From Thomasclavelia ramosa DSM 1402 (GTDB taxonomy: Bacteria > Bacillota_I > Bacilli_A > Erysipelotrichales > Coprobacillaceae): 64,000 nucleotides of DNA. A model generated the notes under the pieces. It was not told the origin of the DNA, did not search any database, and saw only the letters and a program-made list of their open reading frames with translations. Made by a program: the position numbers and the translations under genes. Below are positions 45,113 through 52,950 of the stretch, one piece after another (the first letter of the stretch is position 1; the number at the start of each line of letters is the position of its first letter). The stretch spans positions 3,038,001 through 3,102,000 of the forward strand of contig NZ_CP036346.1 of the NCBI RefSeq assembly GCF_014131695.1. Reading direction: 5' to 3'.

Positions 45113-46061
45113 GGTTTCCTCCTATAATACTTACTTCACCCGCGGTTAATACCATTTCTGCACCATTGCTACTAACGACCAAATTACCTAAATCATTAAT
45201 TTCACGAACTAAACCGGTAAACTGCTCCCCCTTTTGATTAAAAGTTATTTGCTTATGCAATACACATGAAGCCATGCGATATTCATTCAAAACCAATTTA
45301 AAATCCTCATCGATAATTGCAAATAGCTGATTTAAGATTTCTGCAATAAATTGATTACGATTAGCTTCTTGTAATCCTAGAGAAGTAGCTATGGAAGCTA
45401 TTTCTAATGGAAAATTATCAGTTGATACATTAATTCCAATTCCAATAATAATTGCTTCGATCATTCCGCTTTCAAAATCACTAATTGCCTCACTTAAAAT
45501 ACCACAAACCTTCTTCCCTCGATAATACAAATCATTAACCCACTTAATTGCTACTTCAATATCATATAGCTTTGCAATTGCTCGCCTAACCGCAACTGCT
45601 GTTTTAATTGTAATCATAGTTGCATTTTGTAGCGAATCTCCTGTTTTTAATAAAACACTCATATAAACCCCTTTTTGAGCCGGTGAATAAAAACTTCGTC
45701 CAAATCTACCACGTCCGGCGCTTTGTTCTTCAGACACAATTACACTATGATTTTTACCACCATTTATTGCTAATTTCTTCATTTGTGTATTGGTTGAATC
45801 GATTGTTTTATATGAAAAGATATCAATTTCTTCAGTTAAATAATATGCAATTCCTTGTTTTGATAAAACATCACTATTTTCTAATAATACATATCCTTTA
45901 TTTGGCGTTGCTTCAATATTATATCCCTCTTCTTTTAATGTCTTTATCGCTTTCCAAATTGCCGCACGACTAACATGCAATTGGTTGGCTAACTCTTGTC
46001 CGGATATTACCTTACTACGATTTTCTTCAAGTAAAGCAATTACATTTTGTTTTACACTCAT
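45099..46061 (-). CDS. birA: Bifunctional biotin protein ligase / biotin operon repressor
   Basis: 320 aa. Winged helix at the N-terminus (VIALLEENRSKVISGQELAN, LHVSRAAIWKAIKTL), catalytic domain with GRGRFGRSFYSPAQKGVYMS (biotinyl-AMP loop, ~115-134), KWVNDLYYRGKKVCGIL, and a C-terminal SH3-like barrel. Attaches biotin to carrier proteins and, loaded with biotinyl-AMP, dimerises on its operator. A perfect BirA box lies about 40 bases before its start, so it represses its own operon and thus bioY, bioB and bioD. GAGGTG precedes the ATG. Confidence 0.95.
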   Translation of the reverse strand: MSVKQNVIALLEENRSKVISGQELANQLHVSRAAIWKAIKTLKEEGYNIEATPNKGYVLLENSDVLSKQGIAYYLTEEIDIFSYKTIDSTNTQMKKLAINGGKNHSVIVSEEQSAGRGRFGRSFYSPAQKGVYMSVLLKTGDSLQNATMITIKTAVAVRRAIAKLYDIEVAIKWVNDLYYRGKKVCGILSEAISDFESGMIEAIIIGIGINVSTDNFPLEIASIATSLGLQEANRNQFIAEILNQLFAIIDEDFKLVLNEYRMASCVLHKQITFNQKGEQFTGLVREINDLGNLVVSSNGAEMVLTAGEVSIIGGNHGAE

Positions 46062-46099
46062 TGAATCACCTCGTTTTTAAGCATAGCAAACATTCACTA

Positions 46100-46135
46100 A
46101 ATTGTAAACTAATTATTTAAAATTAGTTTACAATT
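46100..46135. promoter_or_regulatory. BirA operator (biotin box)
   Basis: TTGTAAAC (46102-46109), 16-base spacer, GTTTACAA (46126-46133), inside 15-base perfect arms AATTGTAAACTAATT / AATTAGTTTACAATT. It matches the BirA consensus of Firmicutes and lies directly before birA. Confidence 0.9.
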
Positions 46136-46139
46136 AAAA

Positions 46140-46157
46140 AGACAACCTTAGTTGTCT
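46140..46157 (-). terminator. Terminator after the XRE/small-protein pair
   Basis: AGACAAC-TAAG-GTTGTCT with TTTTTAATT on the minus strand, overlapping the last stop; it ends just before the BirA box. Confidence 0.75.
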
Positions 46158-46485
46158 ACTTAGTCAATTCTATTACATCTTTAATCATGGTTATCCTAAT
46201 CATTCTACTAATCGTCTTTCTTCCCATACTAACAATTAAAACCCAATCATCATCTAAATCAATGATTTTACCTTCTACACTATATGGGACATCAATCAAA
46301 AACATGGTTTCTTTTACAATCAATTCGCAATCACACTGCTTTAATCCTGCTAAAATATTCTTAATTCGATCTGTTTCCTTAATTTCTTTTTCAATATTTT
46401 TAACATCATTTTTCTTTAGTTTTTCAATCTCATATATTGCACAAATACTTATAACTAAAGCAATAATTGCAATAATAGTCGTCAT
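46156..46485 (-). CDS. Small membrane-anchored protein sharing a domain with the upstream XRE regulator
   Basis: 109 aa. One N-terminal helix (MTTIIAIIALVISICAIYEI), then a coiled, charged segment (KLKKNDVKNIEKEIKETDRI) and a beta-rich C-terminus (GKIIDLDDDWVLI, SRMIRITMIKDVIELT). That last part resembles the C-terminal domain of the XRE protein just upstream (GKVLIVDVNDDWVKV, then KLIDLSCISG). The stop of the XRE gene overlaps this start (TAATG). It could be a membrane partner that binds the repressor through the shared Lsm/SH3-like fold; unknown otherwise. Confidence 0.6.
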   Translation of the reverse strand: MTTIIAIIALVISICAIYEIEKLKKNDVKNIEKEIKETDRIKNILAGLKQCDCELIVKETMFLIDVPYSVEGKIIDLDDDWVLIVSMGRKTISRMIRITMIKDVIELTK

Positions 46486-46946
46486 TATAATTCCCCCTCG
46501 ACCTTAAAGCCGCTAATACATGATAGATCAATTAGTTTGGTAACAGTTTCTTTTTTTATAAACGAACCTTTTTTTGTTCGATGATACTGCACTTTAACCC
46601 AATCATCATTGACATCAACAATTAGAACCTTTCCATCACTTGTAGATATATCTAACAAATAGGCATCTCGTGTGCACTCCAGCGTACAAGTTTTTCCGAT
46701 CAAATATTGTAAAAGATGTAGGTCTTTAGTTTTATTATTACTAACTATTTCAATCTCATTTTCCATTAAATCATCTAAACTTATATTATATAACTGTGCC
46801 AATTCCATGGCTTTATCAACTGCGGGTAAGGCTTGATCACATTCCCAGTTAGAAATAGTTTGTCTACTCACTGATAACTTATCTGCAACCTCTTGTTGAC
46901 TATAGCCCTGTTTTTTTCTTAATCGCATTAATTTTTCGCCTAACAT
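46485..46946 (-). CDS. XRE-family regulator with C-terminal beta-barrel-like domain
   Basis: 153 aa. Residues 3-60 form the XRE helix-turn-helix (LMRLRKKQGYSQQEVADKLS, VSRQTISNWECDQALP). A C-terminal beta-rich domain (~80-150, CTLECTRDAYLLDISTSDGK then VLIVDVNDDWVKV and TVTKLIDLSCISGFKV) is also found in the small protein downstream. GGAGG before the ATG. Its operator may be the TTGTCAAA/TTTGACAA palindrome about 70 bases upstream. Confidence 0.75.
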   Translation of the reverse strand: MLGEKLMRLRKKQGYSQQEVADKLSVSRQTISNWECDQALPAVDKAMELAQLYNISLDDLMENEIEIVSNNKTKDLHLLQYLIGKTCTLECTRDAYLLDISTSDGKVLIVDVNDDWVKVQYHRTKKGSFIKKETVTKLIDLSCISGFKVEGEL

Positions 46947-47015
46947 CTGCTTTCCTCCTATAATTAACAGTATAAATAAACCATCAAAATAATGCTACCA
47001 AAGATATTAGGAATG

Positions 47016-47035
47016 TTGTCAAATATTTTTGACAA
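47016..47035. promoter_or_regulatory. Perfect palindrome upstream of the XRE/small-protein pair
   Basis: TTGTCAAA-TATT-TTTGACAA, eight-base perfect arms. It overlaps a TTGACA -35-like hexamer on the minus strand, which fits an autoregulatory XRE operator. Confidence 0.4.
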
Positions 47036-47053
47036 GCCTTTCTAGACATAATC

Positions 47054-47589
47054 TTAAACAGCCGTTTTACTCTTGACCGCTTGAGAAAAATCTGTATAAA
47101 TCCATTTCGTCAAATCAATTTCTTTACTTTTAGCAATACACCATGTCATTACTTGGAAAAGAATAATTAGTAAATATGCAGCCTGATACTCATCTAAAGC
47201 AATATCTAATGCTAAGGTCTTATTGATTGTGCTTTCGTAATAGCAAACACGTGCTCCGTATACTGTGATTCATAGGCTTTTAATAGTTTTGCTTTAGATA
47301 ATCTTGGACTTGGCGTTTCGATAAAGAAAATTCGATGTTCTGGATTGACTTCCAAATATGGTCCATGCATATAAGCCTCTAACTTATAACCTTGACTTGC
47401 AACCCTAATTGTTTCAGAAAATTTTGTTTCCATCTCTTTAGCTGTTCCTACTGTTGCGCCATAATCAATAACACTGAAACGAACCGCATCTTTAAAATCA
47501 TCATTATACTGACTTACAAAAGTTTCATTTTTCTTAATGATTTTATTAATCTTAGTTGTTACCGTATTTATCTTTTCAAGAAAAAGTGA
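47054..47589 (-). pseudogene. Truncated, frameshifted SIS-domain sugar isomerase/deglycase
   Basis: Two frames carry one SIS protein. The upper frame gives KDAVRFSVIDYGATVGTAKE, then RVASQGYKLEAYMHGPYLEV and HRIFFIETPSP. After about 47.21 kb the next frame gives KTLALDIALDEYQAAYLLII and TWCIAKSKEIDLTKW, ending at a TAA (47054-47056). This is the C-terminal half of a FrlB/AgaS-like SIS protein of PTS operons. The N-terminal SIS module is deleted: homology stops near 47.58 kb against a decayed IIC gene on the other strand. Confidence 0.7.
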
Positions 47590-47934
47590 TTGCCCGTTTG
47601 GGTGAGGTCTCAAGTATCTTCAATATCAGTGAACCAATTATGTTTGGACTTCCTGTCGTTTTCAACCCTATTTATACTGTTCCTTTCTGTATTGTTTCTA
47701 TTTGTTTCAACTTTAATAGCATATTTTGCAACTGCAGTTGGCTTAGTAGGACATACTTATATTGTTATCCCATGGGTAACTCCCCCCTTACTTTCTGGTT
47801 ATCTATCTACTGGTGATATACGGGGTACGCCCTCACAGATCGTTATAACCATAATTGGACTCTTAGTTTATGCACCACTTGTATCAGCTTCTAATAAAGC
47901 TGCTAAAAAACAAGGTTTAGAAACAGCTGAATAA
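47580..47934 (+). pseudogene. 3' remnant of a PTS IIC permease, frameshifted
   Basis: Frame 1 reads EKVIARLGEVSSIFNISEPI and MFGLPVVFNPIYTVPF, the substrate-loop signature of Lac/Cel IIC. After a shift near 47.67 kb frame 2 continues FVSTLIAYFATAVGLVGHTY, IVIPWVTPPLLSGYLSTGDI and YAPLVSASNKAAKK to the stop. The first three quarters of the gene are missing. It is followed by an intact terminator. With the SIS remnant it marks a second lost PTS locus. Confidence 0.75.
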
Positions 47935-47945
47935 TTATCAACCTG

Positions 47946-47972
47946 GCAGAATCGAATCGATTCTGCTTTTTG
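47946..47972 (+). terminator. Terminator kept from the decayed IIC gene
   Basis: GCAGAATCG/CGATTCTGC arms followed by TTTTTG, 11 bases after the IIC remnant's stop. Confidence 0.8.
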
Positions 47973-48020
47973 TTGCGAATCATTTTCAGCAAAATATGTT
48001 ATAATATTTTATTATTTTAT

Positions 48021-48054
48021 TTTGTATTATTTGTATTATGTTATATAATACAAA
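48021..48054. promoter_or_regulatory. Iterated GntR/YtrA-type operator
   Basis: Two head-to-tail copies of TTTGTATTAT (48021-48030, 48030-48039) and its inverted copy ATAATACAAA (48045-48054), giving a perfect palindrome with five-base spacer plus an extra half-site. It ends seven bases before the RBS of an operon whose last gene is a YtrA-type GntR regulator, the likely binder. Confidence 0.65.
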
Positions 48055-48071
48055 TATAAGAGGTGAGTAAT

Positions 48072-49445
48072 ATGTGGATTTTAATTTTATGTTTAGTTTT
48101 TATTAATGTAGTAATGTACTTTTCTTCTAAACGAGAGAGTCGTTATAATGAAGGACGCTTATTTTTAGTTACAATCCCTGATTGGACTTATGAATCTGTT
48201 GAAATTAAAGAAATTGAGAAACAGTTTAAAAAAGAACATTTATGGGTATTTATTATCTCATTTATAACATTTATTCCTTTATTTATTTTTTCAACTAAAT
48301 GGCTATTACTTTATTTTATGATTGTGATATGGTTTAACGTTTCCGTCTATTATGTTCCGTATAGAAAAGCACGTGCTAAATTATTAGCTTTAAAAAAATT
48401 GCGCAATTGGCCAGATGAAAAAATAGAGAAAATTAAAATTGATTTATCATTATCAGCCTATATGGAAAAACACCCTTTTAATTTAAGACGTTACTTCTTC
48501 GTTTTAATAATTGATCTATCTGTATTAGGAAATATGATTTATTTCCACGCTGAAAATGCCATGTATCTTTACATGGTATTACAATTTATGGTCTTAGTAC
48601 TTGGAATTGTCTTTATTAAAAAATTACCAAATAAAACATTCTGTAAAAACAGTGAAGTAAATATAACATTGAATTTACTACGTCGTGATTCTTTTCATCA
48701 TTGTTTTTTCTTTTTAATCACTGGTGATAGTATTTTTAACTTAGCTTTACAATTTTTCTTACTTGAAAAGCTACCTTTTGTAATACTCTTTTTAGTTGCC
48801 TTAATAATGATTCTTTGTGTAATTATCATTGTCATTAAAGCTAACCATTATCGAGAGAAAAAGGCAAAGATTCTCGCTCATTACAACGAATGTGAATATA
48901 CCATCAGTAATGATGATTGCTGGAAAATCGGTTGGTTTGGTCCAACGTATTATAATAAAGCTGATCCACGTACACTTATTTCAGCGCCAAATGGAACACA
49001 GATGACATTTAATACTGCAAAACCGGCTTATCGAATTTTTATTATTGGTATTTGGACATTTGTTATTGCTTTATTGCTATGGTTATTTGGATATCCGTAT
49101 TATTTAGATATAACTAATAATCTTGTCAATCTTTCTTTAACCGATCAAGCAGTAGTTGTTGATAGTCCTTTCTACGATGTTTCAATTGATCTTCAAAAAG
49201 TTAATAAAGCAGAACTAGCCGATGATTTAGGTAAAGGAATTAGAACTAATGGAACCGATACTTTTGTTTATGGTAAGGGAAATTATACTTTTGACCGTTA
49301 TGGTAAGTGTAAAGTATACATGGCAAGTTTGCATCCTTGCTATATAATTTTGTATACTGATGATATAACCTATATCGTTAATGATGATGATATTCAAAAT
49401 ACTAAACTCATCTATCAAGAAATTCAGGAGGTGCTTAGCCAATGA
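48072..49445 (+). CDS. Large membrane protein with DUF5808-like region
   Basis: 457 aa with helices at ~2-18, 58-76, 80-96, 146-180, 205-260 and 325-345. Between the last two groups, NDDCWKIGWFGPTYYNKADP (~283-302) followed by TLISAPNGTQMTFN matches DUF5808: a cytoplasmic WxxG-FYYNxxDPR element. The C-terminal ~100 residues (after helix ~345) form a PH-like beta domain. YtrA-type GntR genes often pair with such proteins (SdpI/DUF1648 group), where they are thought to work in envelope stress or bacteriocin immunity. The ATG has AGAGGTG upstream. Confidence 0.7.
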   Translation: MWILILCLVFINVVMYFSSKRESRYNEGRLFLVTIPDWTYESVEIKEIEKQFKKEHLWVFIISFITFIPLFIFSTKWLLLYFMIVIWFNVSVYYVPYRKARAKLLALKKLRNWPDEKIEKIKIDLSLSAYMEKHPFNLRRYFFVLIIDLSVLGNMIYFHAENAMYLYMVLQFMVLVLGIVFIKKLPNKTFCKNSEVNITLNLLRRDSFHHCFFFLITGDSIFNLALQFFLLEKLPFVILFLVALIMILCVIIIVIKANHYREKKAKILAHYNECEYTISNDDCWKIGWFGPTYYNKADPRTLISAPNGTQMTFNTAKPAYRIFIIGIWTFVIALLLWLFGYPYYLDITNNLVNLSLTDQAVVVDSPFYDVSIDLQKVNKAELADDLGKGIRTNGTDTFVYGKGNYTFDRYGKCKVYMASLHPCYIILYTDDITYIVNDDDIQNTKLIYQEIQEVLSQ

Positions 49446-49834
49446 TTATTAATCTAGACTATACAAGTGAAATTCCAATTTATTTGCAACTACGTAATGA
49501 AATTGTTAAAGGTATTGCTAATGGTCAATTTAAATACGGCGAGTCATTACCAACCGTTAGGACTTTAGCTCAAGATCTTCAAGTAAATAATATGACCGTT
49601 AATAAAGCTTATGGGCTGCTAAAACAAGAAGGCTATATTTGTATTGATCGCCGTCATGGTGCTAAAGTTCAACCAACGATTGATAATTCTCATGAACATC
49701 AAGAAAAATTACTTGATGAGCTAGAGTTACTAGCTAGTGAAGCAATTGTTAAAGGCATGAATAAGGATGAATTTATTAATACTTGTAAAGCTTTATTACA
49801 AACAATTCAATATGATGCTTCAATTGTACAATAA
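49442..49834 (+). CDS. GntR-family regulator, YtrA subfamily
   Basis: 130 aa. The winged helix (SEIPIYLQLRNEIVKGIANG, LPTVRTLAQDLQVNNMTVNK) occupies residues 5-75, and only a short helical dimer region (~80-125) follows, as in YtrA types, which have no separate ligand domain. Start overlaps the upstream stop (ATGA), so it is co-translated with the DUF5808 protein and probably represses this operon through the iterated operator at 48.02-48.05 kb. Confidence 0.9.
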   Translation: MIINLDYTSEIPIYLQLRNEIVKGIANGQFKYGESLPTVRTLAQDLQVNNMTVNKAYGLLKQEGYICIDRRHGAKVQPTIDNSHEHQEKLLDELELLASEAIVKGMNKDEFINTCKALLQTIQYDASIVQ

Positions 49835-49838
49835 AAAT

Positions 49839-49874
49839 ACCCGTAAATTAGTTACTCTTGCTAATCTTACGGGT
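49839..49874. terminator. Bidirectional terminator after the GntR gene
   Basis: Arms ACCCGTAA / TTACGGGT with an inner ATTAG/CTAAT stem, followed by TTATTTTTTA on the plus strand. The converging DUF3795 gene ends next to it. Confidence 0.8.
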
Positions 49875-49877
49875 AAA

Positions 49878-50432
49878 TTATTTTTTACTCTTCTTATTTA
49901 ATTTCAAGATTAAGCTATGTTGTTTGGCTAAATCTTGAAATAAATCAAATACATATTTAGCTTGCTCTTTTTTTGTTAGAGCTGACAGCTTTGAATTAGT
50001 TTCTATCTGTTTAATTAGACTTTTAAGTTCTTCTAACTCTAAAAGATTTACAGCAAGACAATAAAAACTCTTTTTTCGTCCATCATTATATTTTTCTAAA
50101 AATATTTTTAAAATATCTATCTTTTCAAGCTGCTCTTGATTATATGTGTCTATACCACCATCTTTAGCTTTCATTAAATCTTGATGATAATGTTGATGTG
50201 TAATAAATGAATCATATTTAGCAAATTTCATGTATTTATCACAAGGATATGATGAACATTCATAACAATATGTGAGATTATCATGTTCCAAACTACAACG
50301 AGCAATCCTACAACTTTGATTTCCTGCTCCACCACCACATCCTGGACAGTAACCATCAATATGCATCGGACACAAACCACAGTTCAAACCGCACAAAGAT
50401 AATAATTGATTATTTCGTTTAAATCCTTTCAT
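49878..50432 (-). CDS. DUF3795 cysteine-rich protein
   Basis: 184 aa. The N-terminal third is packed with Cys (LCGLNCGLCPMHIDGYCPGC, then CRIARCSLEHDNLTYCYEC and YPCDKY), the DUF3795 pattern that would bind zinc or an iron-sulfur cluster. The rest is helical and charged (LEKIDILKIFLEKYNDGRKK, LLELEELKSLIKQI). GGGGAG RBS. Function of the family is unknown; no partner gene is evident. Confidence 0.7.
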   Translation of the reverse strand: MKGFKRNNQLLSLCGLNCGLCPMHIDGYCPGCGGGAGNQSCRIARCSLEHDNLTYCYECSSYPCDKYMKFAKYDSFITHQHYHQDLMKAKDGGIDTYNQEQLEKIDILKIFLEKYNDGRKKSFYCLAVNLLELEELKSLIKQIETNSKLSALTKKEQAKYVFDLFQDLAKQHSLILKLNKKSKK

Positions 50433-50604
50433 TTTTTTCTCCCCATATTATTAATAGTTTAACTTATTATCTTTAATTCTAGCATAAATTTCCATAAAAT
50501 ATAAACCAGCAGATAAAATCTTTCCATTTTTAAAAATATATTTATTTTTTATTATTAGCTTGTAAATAACTTTTATTAAAGTATAATAAAAGTAGGAGGC
50601 ACAC

Positions 50605-51600
50605 ATGAACAAAAAAATTCTTAAAGATGTAAAAAAACATCACTTACATCTATTATTACAATCATTATTTAGTAGAGACAGTGCCACAATGAGCGAATTG
50701 AGCAATGATACTCAATTATCACAGCCTAGTGTAAGAAATATGATTCGCCTTTTGCAACAACACGATATTGTTAAAGAAACAGGTAACGATCATTCAACCG
50801 GTGGACGTTGCCCAACCCGCTTTGCATTAGTTGAAAAGCATTTTAATATAATCTGTCTCTATATTCAAAACCCTAAAATAACTTATCAAATTCATTCTTA
50901 CAAAAAAATACTAACAACCGATATTCTGGAATTTGAGGATGAACAACAATTAATTACTCTAATTAAAGTGCTTCTCACCAAATTCAATTGTCAATGTATC
51001 GTTATTGCAGTTGAAGGAATCGTTAGAGATAATGAATATTTAACCGACCACAATAACCACTTTGAAACCCACACTTGGATCACAGAGTTAGAAAAGAGTA
51101 TCAATATTCCTATTCTAGTTGAAAACGATGTCAAAGCGATGCAATTAGGTACTTGTTATCATCATCATAAAAATAGTTCAATTTATTTGCACCTAAACAA
51201 AAAGGGAATTGGTAGTTCATATATGTATAATGGACAATTAGTTCATGGCAAATATGGAATTGCTGGTGAAATAGGACTTATTCCTTATCACGATATTTCC
51301 TTAAATCAAGCAGTTAGGACATGTAACAAGCCAAAAGACTTTCAAAACATTATTGCTTATCTATTAATAATTGTTTTAACGTCTTTAGACCCTGAGCATG
51401 TTGACCTTTCTCTTGAACTTGATTGGGACTTGGATTGGCATTTAATTAATGAAACTATTTATACTTATCTACACTCACAATTTATTTATGATATTAAAGT
51501 TTATAAACAATATTTAGATAACTTATTCCATGGGTTAAATTATTTAGGAATTGAAAAAATATTAAAACAATTAGTGGAGGAAAGTAATGAAAAAATATAA
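50605..51600 (+). CDS. ROK-family (NagC/XylR-like) regulator, zinc motif missing
   Basis: 331 aa. N-terminal winged helix (RDSATMSELSNDTQLSQPSV), then an actin-like ROK fold with ATP/sugar elements (ILVENDVKAMQLGTCYH, SIYLHLNKKGIGSSYMYNG, HGKYGIAGEIGLIP). The CxCGxxGC zinc loop and its His that normally follow GEIGH are absent: the sequence reads GLIPYHDISLNQAVRTCN and later helices are shortened. It looks like a repressor with weakened sugar-kinase features. GGAGG RBS. It overlaps the HAD gene by 14 bases; expected target is the following HAD/acetyltransferase genes. Confidence 0.75.
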   Translation: MNKKILKDVKKHHLHLLLQSLFSRDSATMSELSNDTQLSQPSVRNMIRLLQQHDIVKETGNDHSTGGRCPTRFALVEKHFNIICLYIQNPKITYQIHSYKKILTTDILEFEDEQQLITLIKVLLTKFNCQCIVIAVEGIVRDNEYLTDHNNHFETHTWITELEKSINIPILVENDVKAMQLGTCYHHHKNSSIYLHLNKKGIGSSYMYNGQLVHGKYGIAGEIGLIPYHDISLNQAVRTCNKPKDFQNIIAYLLIIVLTSLDPEHVDLSLELDWDLDWHLINETIYTYLHSQFIYDIKVYKQYLDNLFHGLNYLGIEKILKQLVEESNEKI

Positions 51601-52213
51601 AGCAATTATTTATGACCTTGACGGAACAGTATTAAATACAATAAATATGAATATGTATCCCTTGATTAAGATTATTAAAGAAGAAACCGGTGAAGATTGG
51701 ACATTTGAACAAGTCTTAAAATTTTTACCCTATCCAGGTATGAAAGTAATGGAAGAGTTACAAGTAGCTGATAAAGAAAAGACTTACGCTAGATGGGTTA
51801 AATATGTCAATGAATATGAAGAAAGCGCTTCTTTATACCCAGGGTTTGAAGAAATTTTTGAAGCATTTGACGGAAGCATCATTCAAGCAGTTGCTTCAGC
51901 AAAAACAACAGCACAGTATCAAATTGATTTTGTTGCAAAAGGTTTAGATAAATATATGAAAACTGCTGTTTTAGCTAACGATACAGTCAAGCATAAACCC
52001 GATCCCGAACCGTTATTAGAATGTTTAAAGCGATTATCTTTGCAACCTGAAGATGTTATTTATATCGGTGATGCTCATTCTGATTATCTCGCATCTAAAA
52101 ACGCTGGTATCGACTTTGGTTATGCAAAATGGGGAAGTGTTTCCGCTAAAGGTATTGATAAACCAGATCACGTGTTTGAGCAGCCACTTGATCTATTAAA
52201 GTTATTATCTTAA
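51587..52213 (+). CDS. HAD-superfamily hydrolase (phosphatase-like)
   Basis: 208 aa. Motif I YDLDGTVLN (10-18, nucleophile Asp and acid Asp), motif II Ser/Thr near AVASAKTTAQ (~98-107), Lys in VKHKPDPEPL (~130-139) and motif III YIGDAHSDYLASK (~154-166). It resembles beta-phosphoglucomutase/phosphoglycolate phosphatase-type small HADs with a helical cap (~17-85). Its own GGAGG lies in the ROK tail. Together with the ROK regulator and acetyltransferase, a phosphosugar is a likely substrate. Confidence 0.85.
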   Translation: MKKYKAIIYDLDGTVLNTINMNMYPLIKIIKEETGEDWTFEQVLKFLPYPGMKVMEELQVADKEKTYARWVKYVNEYEESASLYPGFEEIFEAFDGSIIQAVASAKTTAQYQIDFVAKGLDKYMKTAVLANDTVKHKPDPEPLLECLKRLSLQPEDVIYIGDAHSDYLASKNAGIDFGYAKWGSVSAKGIDKPDHVFEQPLDLLKLLS

Positions 52214-52810
52214 ATGACTGAAAAAGAAAAAATGTTAGCTGGGGAATTATATGATTGTGGCGATGCCGAATTACTTGCTCTATGGCATCGAGCCAAAGAT
52301 CTAGCCCGAGATTATAATCTAACCAATTCTAGCGATACTAAAAGAAAAAGTGAGCTTCTTAATGAATTATTAGGTAAAGTTGGAAACCAATTATGGATTA
52401 CCCCACCTTTTCATGTTGATTATGGCTGTAATATATATTTTGGGAATAACTGCGAAGTTAATATGAATTGTACATTTCTCGATGATAATAAAATTATTAT
52501 TGGTGATAATGTTTTAATTGCTCCAAATGTACAAATATATACCGCTTATCATCCTACTCATTATCTTGATCGTTTTACTATCAGTGAAAATGAAACATTC
52601 AATTTTTGTAAAACACAAACAGCCCCAGTTATTATTGGTAAAAATGTTTGGATTGGCGGGGGAACAATTATTCTACCGGGAGTTACAATTGGTGATAATA
52701 CCGTAATTGGAGCAGGTAGTGTTGTTACAAAAGATATCCCTGCTGATACAATTGCTTATGGCAATCCTTGTAAAGTTCATAAAGCCAATGAACGCAGCAA
52801 AAGTATTTAA
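52214..52810 (+). CDS. Maltose/galactoside O-acetyltransferase-like protein
   Basis: 198 aa left-handed beta-helix hexapeptide protein of the Maa/LacA group: KEKMLAGELYDCGDAELLA at the N-terminus, FHVDYGCNIYFGNNCEVNM (~74-92), the catalytic His in YTAYHPTHYLDR (~117) and C-terminal hexapeptides (VWIGGGTIILPGVTIGDNTV, GAGSVVTKDIPADT). Acetylates the 6-OH of sugars. It starts directly after the HAD stop, without a clear RBS of its own, so it is coupled to that gene. Confidence 0.9.
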   Translation: MTEKEKMLAGELYDCGDAELLALWHRAKDLARDYNLTNSSDTKRKSELLNELLGKVGNQLWITPPFHVDYGCNIYFGNNCEVNMNCTFLDDNKIIIGDNVLIAPNVQIYTAYHPTHYLDRFTISENETFNFCKTQTAPVIIGKNVWIGGGTIILPGVTIGDNTVIGAGSVVTKDIPADTIAYGNPCKVHKANERSKSI

Positions 52811-52811
52811 T

Positions 52812-52948
52812 AAAAAAGAACTAGATTTAACAAATCGTTTGATGTGACCTCAGAAAGTTAGATCAAAAATGATATGTGCCCTGAATTTTAGATACATATC
52901 AAATTCTAACGGTTAGGAGGTCGGTACAGTTAAATCCAGCTCTTTTTA
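52812..52948 (-). terminator. Terminator whose loop holds a miniature element
   Basis: Minus-strand stem: the right arm (AAAAAGAGCTGGATTTAAC, 52929-52947) pairs with the left arm (GTTAAATCTAGTTCTTTTT), with two G-U pairs, and a T-tract follows. Removing the 89-base insert and one copy of its duplicated GTT leaves a five-base loop (AAATC), a normal terminator for the secreted-protein gene at 52951. Confidence 0.7.
52840..52928. mobile_element. 89-bp IS3-like miniature inverted-repeat element
   Basis: Ends are TGATGTGACCTC (left) and TGTACCGACCTC (right, inverted), followed in both by a GTTAGA box: imperfect inverted repeats of ~25 bases. TGnnnnGACC with a downstream GTTAGA is the end style of IS3-family elements. 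It is flanked by a three-base direct repeat, GTT (52837-52839 and 52929-52931), the size expected of an IS3 target duplication. No transposase frame is inside, so it is a non-autonomous derivative. Confidence 0.65.
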
Positions 52949-52950
52949 TT

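Noticed and set aside
47556-47934. Two overlapping plus-strand proteins of 86 and 114 aa
   Set aside because: Both are pieces of one frameshifted PTS IIC gene and not separate genes.
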